Positions 53,010 through 62,038 of a stretch of 64,000 nt of DNA are shown here, piece by piece. The stretch is from assembly GCF_905397395.1 (NCBI RefSeq), contig NZ_CAJPVH010000004.1, forward strand, positions 1 through 64,000, in the 5' to 3' direction. The notes under the pieces are model-generated. The model was given only the letters and a program-made list of their open reading frames with translations. It searched no databases and was not told the origin of the DNA. Origin of the DNA: Cupriavidus campinensis. Lineage in GTDB: Bacteria; Pseudomonadota; Gammaproteobacteria; Burkholderiales; Burkholderiaceae. The position numbers and the translations under genes are program-made. Position 1 is the stretch's first letter. The number at the start of each line of letters is the position of its first letter.

Positions 53010-53876
53010 TTAGCGGGCGATGACGTCGAGAATCCGTTGGCCGATGTACGCGCCGTGGGTCTCCAGTGCGAAGTGGCCGGTGTCCAGCAATTCCACCACG
53101 GCACCGGGGTTGTCGCGGCGGAACGCCTCGGCACCGGGCGGGATGAAGAACGGATCGTTCCGGCCCCAGATTACCAGTGTAGGCACCTGCGCCTGGCGGA
53201 AGAACGCCTGGAAATCCGGGTAGCGCTTGAGGTTGTTGGCGTAGTCGAGGAACAGGTCGAGCTGGATGTCCTTGTTGCCGGGGCGTTCCAGCAGCGCCGC
53301 GTCCAGCGTGTACGACTCGGGCTCCACGCTGTCCGGGTCGGCCACGCCGTGCAGATACTGCCACTTCGTGCCTTCCAGGTGGAGCATGGCGTCGTGCAGC
53401 ACCTGCCGGTTGGCCGCGCTGGGCTCGGCCCAGTACTGGCGCGTCGGCGCCCACGCGTCGCCCAGGCCATCGAGATAGGCGTTGCCGTTCTGCGAGACGA
53501 GTCCCGTCACGCGCTCCGGATGGGCCACGGCCAGCCGCAAGCCGGTGGGCGCGCCGTAGTCGAACACGTACATCGCATAGCGTTCCAGCCCGAGCGCATC
53601 GACAAAGGCGCCAAGCGTGGTGGCGAGGTTGTCGAAGGTGTAGGTGTACTGGCGCGCGGCCGGGACTTCGGTGAAGCCGAAGCCGGGCAGGTCTGGGGCG
53701 ATCACCCGGAAGTGGCCGGCGAGTTGCGGAATCAGGTGGCGGAACTGGTGCGAAGACGTTGGAAAGCCGTGCAGCAGCAGCATGACGGGCGCCTGGGGGT
53801 CGCCGGCTTCACGATAGAACACGCGCACGCCATCGGCGTCGGCAAAGCGGGTGGAAACCTTGGGGCTGGCAGTCAT
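53010..53876 (-). CDS. Alpha/beta hydrolase, epoxide-hydrolase/dehalogenase-like
   Basis: 288 residues. HGFPTSSHQFRHLI supplies the oxyanion hole, the nucleophile is Asp106 in VFDYGAPTG, the acid lies near IWGRNDPFF, and the base His is in DTGHFALE. An Asp nucleophile is typical of epoxide hydrolases and haloalkane or fluoroacetate dehalogenases rather than esterases. The gene lies under one of the two CGNR-type dyads and upstream of a LysR gene. Confidence 0.88.
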   Translation of the reverse strand: MTASPKVSTRFADADGVRVFYREAGDPQAPVMLLLHGFPTSSHQFRHLIPQLAGHFRVIAPDLPGFGFTEVPAARQYTYTFDNLATTLGAFVDALGLERYAMYVFDYGAPTGLRLAVAHPERVTGLVSQNGNAYLDGLGDAWAPTRQYWAEPSAANRQVLHDAMLHLEGTKWQYLHGVADPDSVEPESYTLDAALLERPGNKDIQLDLFLDYANNLKRYPDFQAFFRQAQVPTLVIWGRNDPFFIPPGAEAFRRDNPGAVVELLDTGHFALETHGAYIGQRILDVIAR

Positions 53877-53947
53877 GGCAATTCTCCGGAGGCGAAAGCG
53901 GGAACGAGGGCCGTCATCGGCTTGGTTCCGAAGTGTATGCGAATTTA

Positions 53948-53978
53948 GTAACCCGTAATAGTTAATTTTAACGGTTAC
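53948..53978. promoter_or_regulatory. GTAACC-N19-GGTTAC dyad upstream of the epoxide-hydrolase-like gene
   Basis: Perfect six-base arms with a 19-bp spacer, 72 bp before the hydrolase ATG, in an AT-rich island. The minus strand also reads CCAATGTAACCGTTAAA. The same dyad and flank occur before the CGNR regulator gene. Confidence 0.65.
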
Positions 53979-54014
53979 ATTGGGGTGTCCGATGGCGTAC
54001 CGGATGGCTCGGCC

Positions 54015-54665
54015 TCATGCGGCGCCCTCGTCGGCAGCCGCCTCGCGCTTGCGAAAGGCCGCTACCTTGTGGCGATTGCCGCAGAGCGCCATGCTGCACC
54101 AGCGGCGCCGGTGTGACTTGGTCCGGTCATAGAACCAGAGTGTGCATTCGTCGCTCTCGCATTGGCGCACCCGCCTGAAATCGCCATGGGCGAGCAGGTC
54201 GGCGGCGGCTTCCGCCAGCGGCACCAGGCATTGCGCGGCGTTGGCGGCGGCGTGGATGCGGGCGATGCGGACGCCGCCCTCGGGCAGCGGATGCACGGCC
54301 AGATGGCTGCCACCGGCCGCCAGCGCGTCGTTCAGCGGCGCCAGGTCCGGCTTGGCGCCGGCCTTTCCGGCAGCCTTGTGGGCCACGATCAGCCGCACGG
54401 CCTCGCGCAGCGCGCGTGCCGCCGTGGCCAGCCCCTTGGGCGGCGCGGCGCGATCATCGCCGGGCCAGAGCGCCACCTGTTTCAGCCAGGCGAGTACATC
54501 GGCATCGGTCTGCCAGTGGTCGTGCGGCGTGGTATCGGCCCGTTCGATGGTATTGAGCAGGTCCAGTGCGACGTGATCGGCCAGCAGGCGGGGACCGGAT
54601 TCCGGGGTGGCCGCAGGATTGGCAGGATTGGCAGGATTGGGGGGAGCGGTGTTAGAGGCGGGCAT
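54015..54665 (-). CDS. CGNR-type zinc-finger transcriptional regulator (ABATE domain)
   Basis: 216 residues. An N-terminal ABATE-like ligand domain (RLLADHVALDLLNTI) is followed by a C-terminal zinc finger with Cys169, Cys174, Cys190 and the CGNR motif at 195-198, in the usual layout CESDECTLWFYDRTKSH...CGNRHKVAAF. The N-terminus has a short NPANPANPA repeat. A dyad 25 bp before its start matches one before the downstream hydrolase gene, suggesting control of itself and of that gene. Ligands of this family are mostly unknown. Confidence 0.9.
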   Translation of the reverse strand: MPASNTAPPNPANPANPAATPESGPRLLADHVALDLLNTIERADTTPHDHWQTDADVLAWLKQVALWPGDDRAAPPKGLATAARALREAVRLIVAHKAAGKAGAKPDLAPLNDALAAGGSHLAVHPLPEGGVRIARIHAAANAAQCLVPLAEAAADLLAHGDFRRVRQCESDECTLWFYDRTKSHRRRWCSMALCGNRHKVAAFRKREAAADEGAA

Positions 54666-54689
54666 GGCGTTCTCCTGTGCCGATCCAAT

Positions 54690-54720
54690 GTAACCGATTA
54701 AATGTCGGTGTCCAAGTTAC
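54690..54720. promoter_or_regulatory. GTAACC-N19-AGTTAC dyad upstream of the CGNR regulator
   Basis: Same arm sequence and same 19-bp spacer as the dyad at 53948-53978, with one arm mismatch, and the same CCAATGTAACCG flank (from 54685). It lies between the stop of the LysR gene and the start of the CGNR gene. Confidence 0.65.
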
Positions 54721-54722
54721 GG

Positions 54723-55694
54723 TCATTTGGGGGCGGAACCGTCCAGCGCCAGCAGGCGCCGCCTTGCCGTGTCGAAGGCGGCACCTTCGGCCAGCAGCCA
54801 GGTTTCGACCTCCGCCACCTGCGGCGAGGGGGTGGGCGTGGGGGCGCGCACAAGGTGGTAGGCCGCCTCGCTGCGCACGTGCAGGCCCCACAGGTCCACC
54901 AGCCGGCCCGCGGCCAGTTCGTCCAGGACCAGCGCCGTGCGGCCCATTGCCACGCCCTGGCCGGCCAGCGCGGCGCCGATGGCCAGTTGGGACAGGTTGA
55001 AGTGCTGGCCCCCGGCCATGTCTGGCAGCGCCACGCCCGCATGCCGCAGCCAGACCTGCCATTCGTGGCTCTCGCCGGCGCCTTCCCACGGGCTGGCATC
55101 GTGCAGCAGCATCGAGGCGCGCAGGCCGTCCGGCGAACGGAGTGCCGGGTGGGCCGCCAGATAGGCCGGGCTGGCTACCGGCAGCAGCCATTCGTCGAGG
55201 AAGGGCGTGGCGCGGAGGTCGGGGTAGTGGCCGGGGTCGAAGCGCACGGCGGCGTCGATGCCCTCGCGCAGCATCCGCGAACGGTCCAGCGCGTGGAACT
55301 CGCCATGCACGCGCAGGCCGATGTCCGGATGCTGGCGGAAGAAGTCGCCCAGACGCGGCGTGAGCCAGACCATGGCGAAGGAGGGCGAGCAGGACAGCGC
55401 CACCGGCGGGCGATGCCCGGGCTTGCGCAGTTGCGTCAGCGTGCTCTCCAGCGCCTGGAACGACTCGCGCGCCACACCGCGCAGGCGCTCGCCCTCGGGC
55501 GTCAGCACCAGCGCGCGCGGCGTGCGCACGAACAGCGGTCGTTCGAGCCACTGTTCCAGCTTGTTCACCTGCTGGCTGACCGCGCCCTGCGTCACGCACA
55601 GCTCGCGGGCGGCCAGCGTGAAGCTGCCATGGCGCGCCGCCGCCTCGAAGCAGCGCAGCCAGCTCAGGACGGAGGCGTTGAGGGTGTTTGTCAT
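54723..55694 (-). CDS. DsdC-like LysR regulator
   Basis: 323 residues from ATG 55694. [20 protein letters not shown] is the recognition region of the GcvA/DsdC subgroup; the effector domain starts at [17 protein letters not shown]. It is divergent from the D-serine dehydratase gene with 61 bp between the starts, the same arrangement as E. coli dsdC-dsdA, where DsdC activates in response to D-serine. Further upstream in-frame sequence overlaps the dsdA gene and is excluded. Confidence 0.88.
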   Translation of the reverse strand: MTNTLNASVLSWLRCFEAAARHGSFTLAARELCVTQGAVSQQVNKLEQWLERPLFVRTPRALVLTPEGERLRGVARESFQALESTLTQLRKPGHRPPVALSCSPSFAMVWLTPRLGDFFRQHPDIGLRVHGEFHALDRSRMLREGIDAAVRFDPGHYPDLRATPFLDEWLLPVASPAYLAAHPALRSPDGLRASMLLHDASPWEGAGESHEWQVWLRHAGVALPDMAGGQHFNLSQLAIGAALAGQGVAMGRTALVLDELAAGRLVDLWGLHVRSEAAYHLVRAPTPTPSPQVAEVETWLLAEGAAFDTARRRLLALDGSAPK

Positions 55695-55755
55695 CAACAA
55701 GACTAATGCATCGATCAGTACAAATGGTTTGTCGGGCGGGGCGGTGGGGTCAACA

Positions 55756-57141
55756 ATGAGCGGTCTTCCTTCCCCTCCATGCGCCATGACGCTCCACCTG
55801 TCCTCGATTTCGGCTGCATTGCTGGCCGACCTGCAAGCCGCCCGCCCGCTGATGTGGACGAATCCGCACCGCAGCGCGGAGGCCGACGTCCAGACCGTGG
55901 TGGATGGGCGGCGCATTAGTCTAGCTGATATGCGTGCGGCGCAGGCGCGGTTCGCCCGCTTCGCGCCGCTGCTGGCGCGGCTGTTCCCGGAACTGGAAGC
56001 CAGCGCGGGGCGGATCGAATCGGACCTGCTGGGCGCGCCGGGCATGCAGCAGGCGCTCGGGCTGCCCACGCGGCACGGCTCGTTGTGGATCAAGGCCGAT
56101 CACAGCCTGCCCATCGCCGGGTCGATCAAGGCGCGCGGCGGCATCCACGAGGTGCTCGAATTCGCCGAAGCGCTGGCGCTGCGCCACGGGCTGGTCGATG
56201 TCGATGGCGACTACCGCGTGCTGGCCGACGCCCCGGCGCGCGCGCTGTTCGGCCGCTATCAGGTGGCGGTGGGCTCCACCGGCAACCTGGGCCTGAGCAT
56301 CGGCGTGATGGCCTCGGCGCTGGGCTTCCGGGCGGCGGTGCATATGTCCGCCGACGCCAAGGCATGGAAAAAGACGCGTCTGCGCGCGCGGGGGGTGGAA
56401 GTGGTGGAGCACACGGGCGATTACGCGGCGGCGGTGGCCGCTGGCCGGCGCGAGGCGGAGGGCGATCCGTACAGCTATTTCGTCGATGACGAGCGCTCGC
56501 TCTCGCTGCTGCTCGGCTACAGCGCTGCGGCGCTGCATCTGCACGATCAGTTCGAAGCGGCCGGCCTGCGCGTGGACGCGGACCATCCGCTGTTCGTCTA
56601 CCTGCCGTGCGGCGTGGGCGGCGCGCCGGCTGGCATCGCTTTCGGGCTCTGGCAGCTGTACGGCCCGCACGTGCATGCGTGCTTTGTCGAGCCGACCCAG
56701 TCGCCGTGTTTTCTGGTGGAGATGCTGGCGCCCGGCGCCTCGGTCTATGACGTGGGCCTGACCAATCGCACCGAGGCCGATGGGCTGGCGGTGCCGCGCG
56801 CCTCCGAACTGGCCGCCGAGGCCATGGGGCCGCTGCTGGCCGGGGTGTGCACGGTGCCGGATGAACGGCTGTTCCTGGACCTGCACCGGGTGCGCGAGTC
56901 GGAAGGGCTGCGCATCGAGCCCTCCGCCGCCGCCGGTTTCAGTGGGCCGCGCATGCTGACGGACAGCGCCGCCGGCCGCGCCTACCTCGCCCGGCACGGC
57001 CTGGATGCGGTGATGCCGCAGGCCACCCATCTGGTGTGGACTACCGGCGGCCTGTTCGTGCCGCCGGACGAGTACGCGCGATTCGCCGAACGCGGGGCAG
57101 CCTTGACTTCGCCTACTCCGGCTGAATCCCCGCCAGCTTGA
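55756..57141 (+). CDS. dsdA: D-serine dehydratase
   Basis: 461 residues from ATG 55756, which has a G-rich Shine-Dalgarno; ATG 55786 would give 451. The PLP lysine is Lys125 in [13 protein letters not shown], the phosphate-binding loop is [12 protein letters not shown], and [18 protein letters not shown] and [12 protein letters not shown] match DsdA. It deaminates D-serine to pyruvate and ammonia. Its end overlaps the convergent Bug receptor gene by 29 nt. The D-threonine-aldolase-like enzyme at 17703 is the other D-hydroxyamino-acid enzyme in the window. Confidence 0.93.
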   Translation: MSGLPSPPCAMTLHLSSISAALLADLQAARPLMWTNPHRSAEADVQTVVDGRRISLADMRAAQARFARFAPLLARLFPELEASAGRIESDLLGAPGMQQALGLPTRHGSLWIKADHSLPIAGSIKARGGIHEVLEFAEALALRHGLVDVDGDYRVLADAPARALFGRYQVAVGSTGNLGLSIGVMASALGFRAAVHMSADAKAWKKTRLRARGVEVVEHTGDYAAAVAAGRREAEGDPYSYFVDDERSLSLLLGYSAAALHLHDQFEAAGLRVDADHPLFVYLPCGVGGAPAGIAFGLWQLYGPHVHACFVEPTQSPCFLVEMLAPGASVYDVGLTNRTEADGLAVPRASELAAEAMGPLLAGVCTVPDERLFLDLHRVRESEGLRIEPSAAAGFSGPRMLTDSAAGRAYLARHGLDAVMPQATHLVWTTGGLFVPPDEYARFAERGAALTSPTPAESPPA

Positions 57142-58096
57142 TCATGCGCTGCCAGTTGGCCTGGTCCTCCACGATGGCCTTGGCCAGTTGCGCGCCCGAC
57201 GCCGGGTAGGGGTTGGTGCCGCGTTGGGTGTGATGGGCGGCGGCTTCCGGCGAGTTCACGAATTCGAGGGTCCAGGCCTGCAGCTTGTCCACCACCTCGG
57301 GCGGCGTGCCCTTGGGCGCGAACAGGCCGGTCCAGCTCACCACGGAGATGGCCGGCAAGCCGGCTTCGGCCATGGTCGGCACATCGGCCATGGCCGGCAC
57401 GCGGCGGTCGCTCATCACTGCCAGCGCGCGCATCTTGCGCGATTCGATCATCGGCACGGCGGCGGAGATCTCCAGCACGGTGAAGTCCAGCGTGCCGCCG
57501 AGCAGGTCGGGCAGCAGGTTGGCCATGGCCTTGTAGGGCACGTCCTGGGTGCGGATGCCGGCGGCGTCGTTGAAGGCGGCCAGCATCACCCGGTAGCCGG
57601 CGCTGCTGGTGCCGTAGTTGAGCGCGCCCGGCCTGGCGCGCGCGGCGGCGGTCAGGTCGGCCACGTTGCGGTAGGGCGAGTTTGCCGACACCACCAGCGC
57701 CACGGGCACGGTGGAGAGGCGCGCCACGGGCACGAAGTCGCGCGGGCTATAGGGAATCGACTTGAACAGGAAGGGGTTGGCCGCCATGGTGGAGGCCGAC
57801 GCGAACAGCAGCGTGTAGCCGTCCGGCGCCGACTTGGCGACGTAGTCCGCCGCGATCATGGTGTTGGCGCCGGGCTTGTTCTCGACGATGAAGCTGCGCC
57901 CGGCCTTCTTGTGCAGGTATTTGGCGAGCAGGCGGGTGTAGTCGTCGATGCCGGTGCCGGCGCTGGTTACGGACACGATCTTGACCGGCCGGTCGGGGTA
58001 AGCCTCGGCATGGGCGGGGGTGGGCGCCGTGACGGGCAGCGCACCCAGCAGGATGGCAGCGGCCAGCCACCGCGTCAGGAAGGTATTGCGTAGCAT
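57113..58096 (-). CDS. Bug-family periplasmic solute receptor 5
   Basis: 327 residues with a Sec signal ending near [62 protein letters not shown] and [16 protein letters not shown] are Bug-type, but the usual VPFAPGGxxD pocket reads [10 protein letters not shown], so the ligand may differ from that of the other four. The C-terminus overlaps dsdA by 29 nt in convergent direction. Confidence 0.9.
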   Translation of the reverse strand: MLRNTFLTRWLAAAILLGALPVTAPTPAHAEAYPDRPVKIVSVTSAGTGIDDYTRLLAKYLHKKAGRSFIVENKPGANTMIAADYVAKSAPDGYTLLFASASTMAANPFLFKSIPYSPRDFVPVARLSTVPVALVVSANSPYRNVADLTAAARARPGALNYGTSSAGYRVMLAAFNDAAGIRTQDVPYKAMANLLPDLLGGTLDFTVLEISAAVPMIESRKMRALAVMSDRRVPAMADVPTMAEAGLPAISVVSWTGLFAPKGTPPEVVDKLQAWTLEFVNSPEAAAHHTQRGTNPYPASGAQLAKAIVEDQANWQRMIKLAGIQPE

Positions 58097-58216
58097 TCCG
58101 GTCTCCGTGTCAGCGCAGTCGAGCGATGCGCGATCATGGCGCCGGATGCCAGCTTCATGCCTCCCCGAGGCGGGGGGGCAGGGTCTGCCCTGTGGTGTCG
58201 GCGCCCTCCCTCCCGT

Positions 58217-60538
58217 TCAGGCCGTCAGCACCCGCAGGCCGGCAGGCGGTACGCTCGCGCGGAGTGACCGGGCCGGCACGGCGCGCAGGCTCTCGGTGGC
58301 GGTCTGGCGCAGGCTGTCGTCGGCGGCCCAGACCATCAGCGGCGGCAGGGCAGTCTGCGCCACCACGCGCCGCCACATCGCCTCGGGAATCCAGTCCTCG
58401 CGCCGCTGGGCCGCCGCCACCAGCAGCTTCCAGCTGCGCTGGAACATCGGCGGGCCGGTCAGGGGGGCGAAGCGCCGCAGGCTCGCCGTCGCGCATTGCT
58501 GGCCGAGCGCGGCCACATCGGGATGGCTATCGCCCACCAGCTTGCGCAGGCGCGTCACCACCACGTCGAGCAGGGAGATGTCACGGCCGGGGTCGCGTTC
58601 GCGCTCCACCAGCAGCAGATGGCCGCCGATCAGGCCGCCAATCGGGTTGGTGCAGTTGCGCAGCAGGATGTCCTCCAGTTCCGCGCTCAGGATGCGCCGC
58701 TCGTCGGCCAGCGCCAGCCGGGCGGTCTCGATGATCTTCTCCAGCGCGGCATCCGGCTGCTGGTCTGGCCGCCGCATCATCAGCGACACCCGGGGGCGCG
58801 CGCTGGGCGCGTGCTCGCCGGGTTGCGTGCGGCGCAGCACGTAGGCTTCCAGCCCCCATGACTCGCAGGCGATCAGGCTCTGTTCGATGACCGGGCCGTT
58901 GTCCACCTTCTGCCGCAGGTAGTAGACGCCGGGCGGCACTGCCTGCACGGCGCAGGCGTGGGAGTCCGCATCGGTGTGGCGCGCGCTGCCGCGCTCCATG
59001 CTGATGACGAGGTTGTCGTCGGCATCCACCACCTGCACGTCCCGCCAGGGCGCGATATTCCGCTGCGGCACCTCGGTGCTGCTCGCGGCGCGCGCCATCA
59101 CCATCAGCGTGGCCTGCTTGCCGTCGCCCTCGCGCAGCAGGCGCAGTGCGGTGGCCAGCGCCGTCTGCCGGTCGCGCTCCTGGGCGCCGTCCTCGGGCAG
59201 GCCCACCGGCGGCAGCACCGACGAGGCGGGTTTGGCGATCTGCGCGGCGGGCAGCGGTGGCCGGCCACTGTCGAGCAGGATCACGTGCTGCGCCAGGCTG
59301 CGCCCGATCCGGGTCTTGATCTTGAAGAGGCCGAAGGGCAGCGGCGTGGAGAGCTTCGACATGCCGTTATCCACCAGCGAGAAGCGGCTGTCGATGACGA
59401 AGATCTCGGCGGCGGGGTCGGCCGGGTCGATGTCGAGCGGGAACATCGTGCCGTCGGGGGCCGGCGTAACGGGCGGGCCGGTGGCCGTGATGGCAATCGA
59501 CACATTGTTGGTGACCTCGAACCCCTGCCGGAGGCCGGCCTCGGGCACTTCCACCACGTACAGGCCGGGCGTCAGCGGCAAGGTCATGGCGGGCTGTGCC
59601 GTCATCGCCTCCGCGCGGGGCGGTATGCCGGACCACAGCCGCAGCGGCTTGCCGGCGGCCTCGAGCGGCAGGGTGAGCGTGACCGTGTAGCGCGGCGGCG
59701 GCACCCCGCGCGCGAAAATCAGCCCGGCATCTTCCTGCACGATCTCCGGCTCCTTGGCCACGTCGCCATCGCGCAGGTGCGCTGGCGTCATGCGGGCGCA
59801 GAGGGCGTTGCGCAGCCAGTCCGCCAGGCTGCGCCCGGTGACGCGCCCGTTGGCGTCGGACGCCGCCCCGCGCAGCCCTTGCAGCAGCGCCCAGGTAAAG
59901 GCGCCGTGGATCTTGTCGCCGTCTTCGGGAATGCCGATCTCGATGGCCTTGAGCGGGCGCTGCGCCGCAAAGGCGACGAAGGTGGCCGCCGGCGGGTCCG
60001 TGGCCTGCACCGGAGACAGTTGCGGGTCGCGCGGCTGCAGGAAGGAGACCCGGTTCATGCAGCAGTCCATCCACAGCACGAACTCGCGGAAGTAGCCGGC
60101 GTCCTGCAGCCAGTTCAGCCAGCCCGTGGCGTGCACGTTGAAGGTGCCGAGCGTGGCGCTGGCATTGGCCGCGAACAGGCAGCCGCGTTCGCGCCCCGGC
60201 GAGAAGCCGTGGCCGGAGACGAAGATGTACAGCCGGCGGCCCACCCGCAGCCCGCGCCGCTGGGCCTGGTTCTGCCGGGCGATGGCGTTGAGCCGGCCAA
60301 AGGCGGTCTCGATCTCGTCAGTGGTGGGCAGCGCGGTGTCGCCCGCCTCGGTCAGGCGGGACTTGATCACCTGGATCTGGTCTTCGCTGGCGAAGGCGCC
60401 GCCGTTGGGGTCCATCAGCCACGCCTTCACGGCATCGACATCGTTGGCGGGCCCCTGGAGATTCGCGTCCGCGCCCGGCTCGCCCAGCTGCGGGTAATGA
60501 TTGATCCCGATCAGGATGGCGCGGTCGTCGGCATTCAT
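58217..60538 (-). CDS. Caspase-fold (C14-like) protease, long multidomain form
   Basis: 773 residues from ATG 60538. N-terminal caspase domain (about 1-265): ILIGINHYPQLGEPGADANL opens it, the catalytic His110 lies in FVSGHGFSPG, and the catalytic Cys159 in WMDCCMNR. The following 500 residues include beta-rich segments (around 295-450) and a helical C-terminal part (about 610-773) without a family that I recognise. No signal peptide, so cytoplasmic. It is the last gene of a four-gene operon that also encodes a zinc protease, a membrane protein and a lipoprotein. Caspase-type bacterial proteases often act in signalling or cell death, but this protein's role is unknown. Confidence 0.85.
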   Translation of the reverse strand: MNADDRAILIGINHYPQLGEPGADANLQGPANDVDAVKAWLMDPNGGAFASEDQIQVIKSRLTEAGDTALPTTDEIETAFGRLNAIARQNQAQRRGLRVGRRLYIFVSGHGFSPGRERGCLFAANASATLGTFNVHATGWLNWLQDAGYFREFVLWMDCCMNRVSFLQPRDPQLSPVQATDPPAATFVAFAAQRPLKAIEIGIPEDGDKIHGAFTWALLQGLRGAASDANGRVTGRSLADWLRNALCARMTPAHLRDGDVAKEPEIVQEDAGLIFARGVPPPRYTVTLTLPLEAAGKPLRLWSGIPPRAEAMTAQPAMTLPLTPGLYVVEVPEAGLRQGFEVTNNVSIAITATGPPVTPAPDGTMFPLDIDPADPAAEIFVIDSRFSLVDNGMSKLSTPLPFGLFKIKTRIGRSLAQHVILLDSGRPPLPAAQIAKPASSVLPPVGLPEDGAQERDRQTALATALRLLREGDGKQATLMVMARAASSTEVPQRNIAPWRDVQVVDADDNLVISMERGSARHTDADSHACAVQAVPPGVYYLRQKVDNGPVIEQSLIACESWGLEAYVLRRTQPGEHAPSARPRVSLMMRRPDQQPDAALEKIIETARLALADERRILSAELEDILLRNCTNPIGGLIGGHLLLVERERDPGRDISLLDVVVTRLRKLVGDSHPDVAALGQQCATASLRRFAPLTGPPMFQRSWKLLVAAAQRREDWIPEAMWRRVVAQTALPPLMVWAADDSLRQTATESLRAVPARSLRASVPPAGLRVLTA

Positions 60539-60555
60539 GGCGCGGCAGGCAGGCC

Positions 60556-61230
60556 CTACTGCGGATAGGCCTGGCGGATGAAGTCCTTGTCCGACTCGGA
60601 CAAGGCCGAATTCATACCCGCCGTCACGCCGTTCAACGTCCACGTGGCCGGGATCGGGTACATCATGATCGAGGTCGGGTCCACCGCCGTGCCGGCCACG
60701 TCATCGGGATTGAACGCCGCGAACATATTGTTCTCGATGGTGGTCTTGTCCCAGTTGTTCGGCGGCCCGGACAGGTCGCGGATCACCTGCTCGCGGTTCC
60801 ACTGGATGGCGTTGAGCGGATTCTGGTGCTCGTGAATCAACCCGATGGCGTGGCCGAACTCGTGCAGGGTCACGCGCAGGATCTCGTCTTCCTCGGTGTC
60901 TTCGGTGAACCAGCCGTAGTTCATGGTTGGCTGCGGCGGCTGGATCAGCCGGGCGTCGGTGCCGATGAACGACCACGAACCCTTGCCCTCCAGGAAGTCG
61001 ATGCGGATGTCGGTGGGGCCGCTGTCCCGCACATCGAACTGGAGGTTGGCGAACTGCAGCCAGAGATTGGCGGCGTTCATCACGCGGTCCTGCAGCGTGC
61101 GGGAGCCGGACAGGAAGCTGATGGTGAGTACCGTGCCCGGCTGCCACCGTTTGCCGGTCAACATGGCTATCTTGCCGGGTACGCCGTTCGTCATCGGGAA
61201 GCCCGCGCAGAAACGCTTGTCGTTGCTCAT
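60556..61230 (-). CDS. Metzincin-type zinc metalloprotease
   Basis: 224 residues from ATG 61230, with GGAG 8 nt upstream; a longer frame to 61302 overlaps the upstream gene. The zinc site HEFGHAIGLIH (His123, His127, His133, with Glu124) is a full HExxHxxGxxH, and the Met-turn is SIMMY (187-191), typical of astacin- or matrixin-like proteases. No signal peptide or propeptide is visible, so it may work in the cytoplasm or leave by another route. Gene spacing of 17 bp to the caspase gene suggests joint expression. Confidence 0.88.
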   Translation of the reverse strand: MSNDKRFCAGFPMTNGVPGKIAMLTGKRWQPGTVLTISFLSGSRTLQDRVMNAANLWLQFANLQFDVRDSGPTDIRIDFLEGKGSWSFIGTDARLIQPPQPTMNYGWFTEDTEEDEILRVTLHEFGHAIGLIHEHQNPLNAIQWNREQVIRDLSGPPNNWDKTTIENNMFAAFNPDDVAGTAVDPTSIMMYPIPATWTLNGVTAGMNSALSESDKDFIRQAYPQ

Positions 61231-61258
61231 GGTGCATGCTCCATTTGTGATGACCGGC

Positions 61259-62026
61259 CTACGCGAGCAAGCCGGTGATAACGCCCACCGCCTTGGTGGC
61301 ACGATCGATCAGTTGCGACGCCTTGGTCAGCACGTCGGTGGCCTGGCGCATCTCCTGCGCCGTGCGCGTGATGTCGCTGGTGATGGCCGCGAGCTGCGCC
61401 AGGCTGGCGCGCACGGCATCTGACTCCAGGATGTCTCGCAGCCGCAGTTGCGCCAGGGCGTCGAGCTGGTCGGTGATATCGGCCAGACTGGCCTGGAGGG
61501 GGTTGCGCTCGGTATCCGTGGACGCGAGGCCGATGCGGCGCAGCAGCTCGCGCTGGGCCTCGGTCAGCGCGGTCAGCGTCTGGTCGCGGGCGGCGTTCAG
61601 GCGCGCGCGGGGGGAATCCTCGATGGGCTGGGGGGCACCGAAGGCCACCGGCGCGGCCGGGGCGGCGGGGCGCTGGGGCGCCATGGGGGCGGTCGTCGCG
61701 CGCACTTCCCCCGGGATGGTCCAGCCATCGGGCAGGGCCTTGCGGCGCCCGTCGAGAAACCAGGTGGCGTCGAACTGGTCCGACCGCGCCACCATCAGCA
61801 CCAGCACCAGGAAGTAGGCGAAGAAGCCCACCGCGAGGCCTACGCCGTAGTAGCCGAACAGGGTGCCGCTGGCGCCGCCGAACAGCGCCGTCACGGCCGC
61901 GCCGCCAATCACGCCCAGCAGGGCGATGAGGTCGCTGAACTGCACGTCCCCCTTGCGGTAGCGATTGGTGAAGTACACGAACCAGCCCAGCACCACCCCA
62001 AACGCGAAGGCTCCACATTCGGCCAT
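61259..62026 (-). CDS. Three-helix membrane protein with long cytoplasmic helical tail
   Basis: 255 residues from ATG 62026, with GGAG 6 nt upstream. Membrane helices lie at about 4-21, 31-52 and 57-79, then comes a Pro/Ala-rich linker (about 110-130) and about 120 residues of amphipathic, coiled-coil-like helix (ERNPLQASLADITDQLDALAQ region). No family recognised. As part of the operon it could be the membrane sensor, anchor or effector for the two proteases. Confidence 0.8.
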   Translation of the reverse strand: MAECGAFAFGVVLGWFVYFTNRYRKGDVQFSDLIALLGVIGGAAVTALFGGASGTLFGYYGVGLAVGFFAYFLVLVLMVARSDQFDATWFLDGRRKALPDGWTIPGEVRATTAPMAPQRPAAPAAPVAFGAPQPIEDSPRARLNAARDQTLTALTEAQRELLRRIGLASTDTERNPLQASLADITDQLDALAQLRLRDILESDAVRASLAQLAAITSDITRTAQEMRQATDVLTKASQLIDRATKAVGVITGLLA

Positions 62027-62038
62027 GTCTGTCTCCGA

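Noticed and set aside
58958..60568. A 536-codon open frame on the plus strand
   Set aside because: Antisense to the caspase-like gene, whose catalytic motifs and operon context are convincing.
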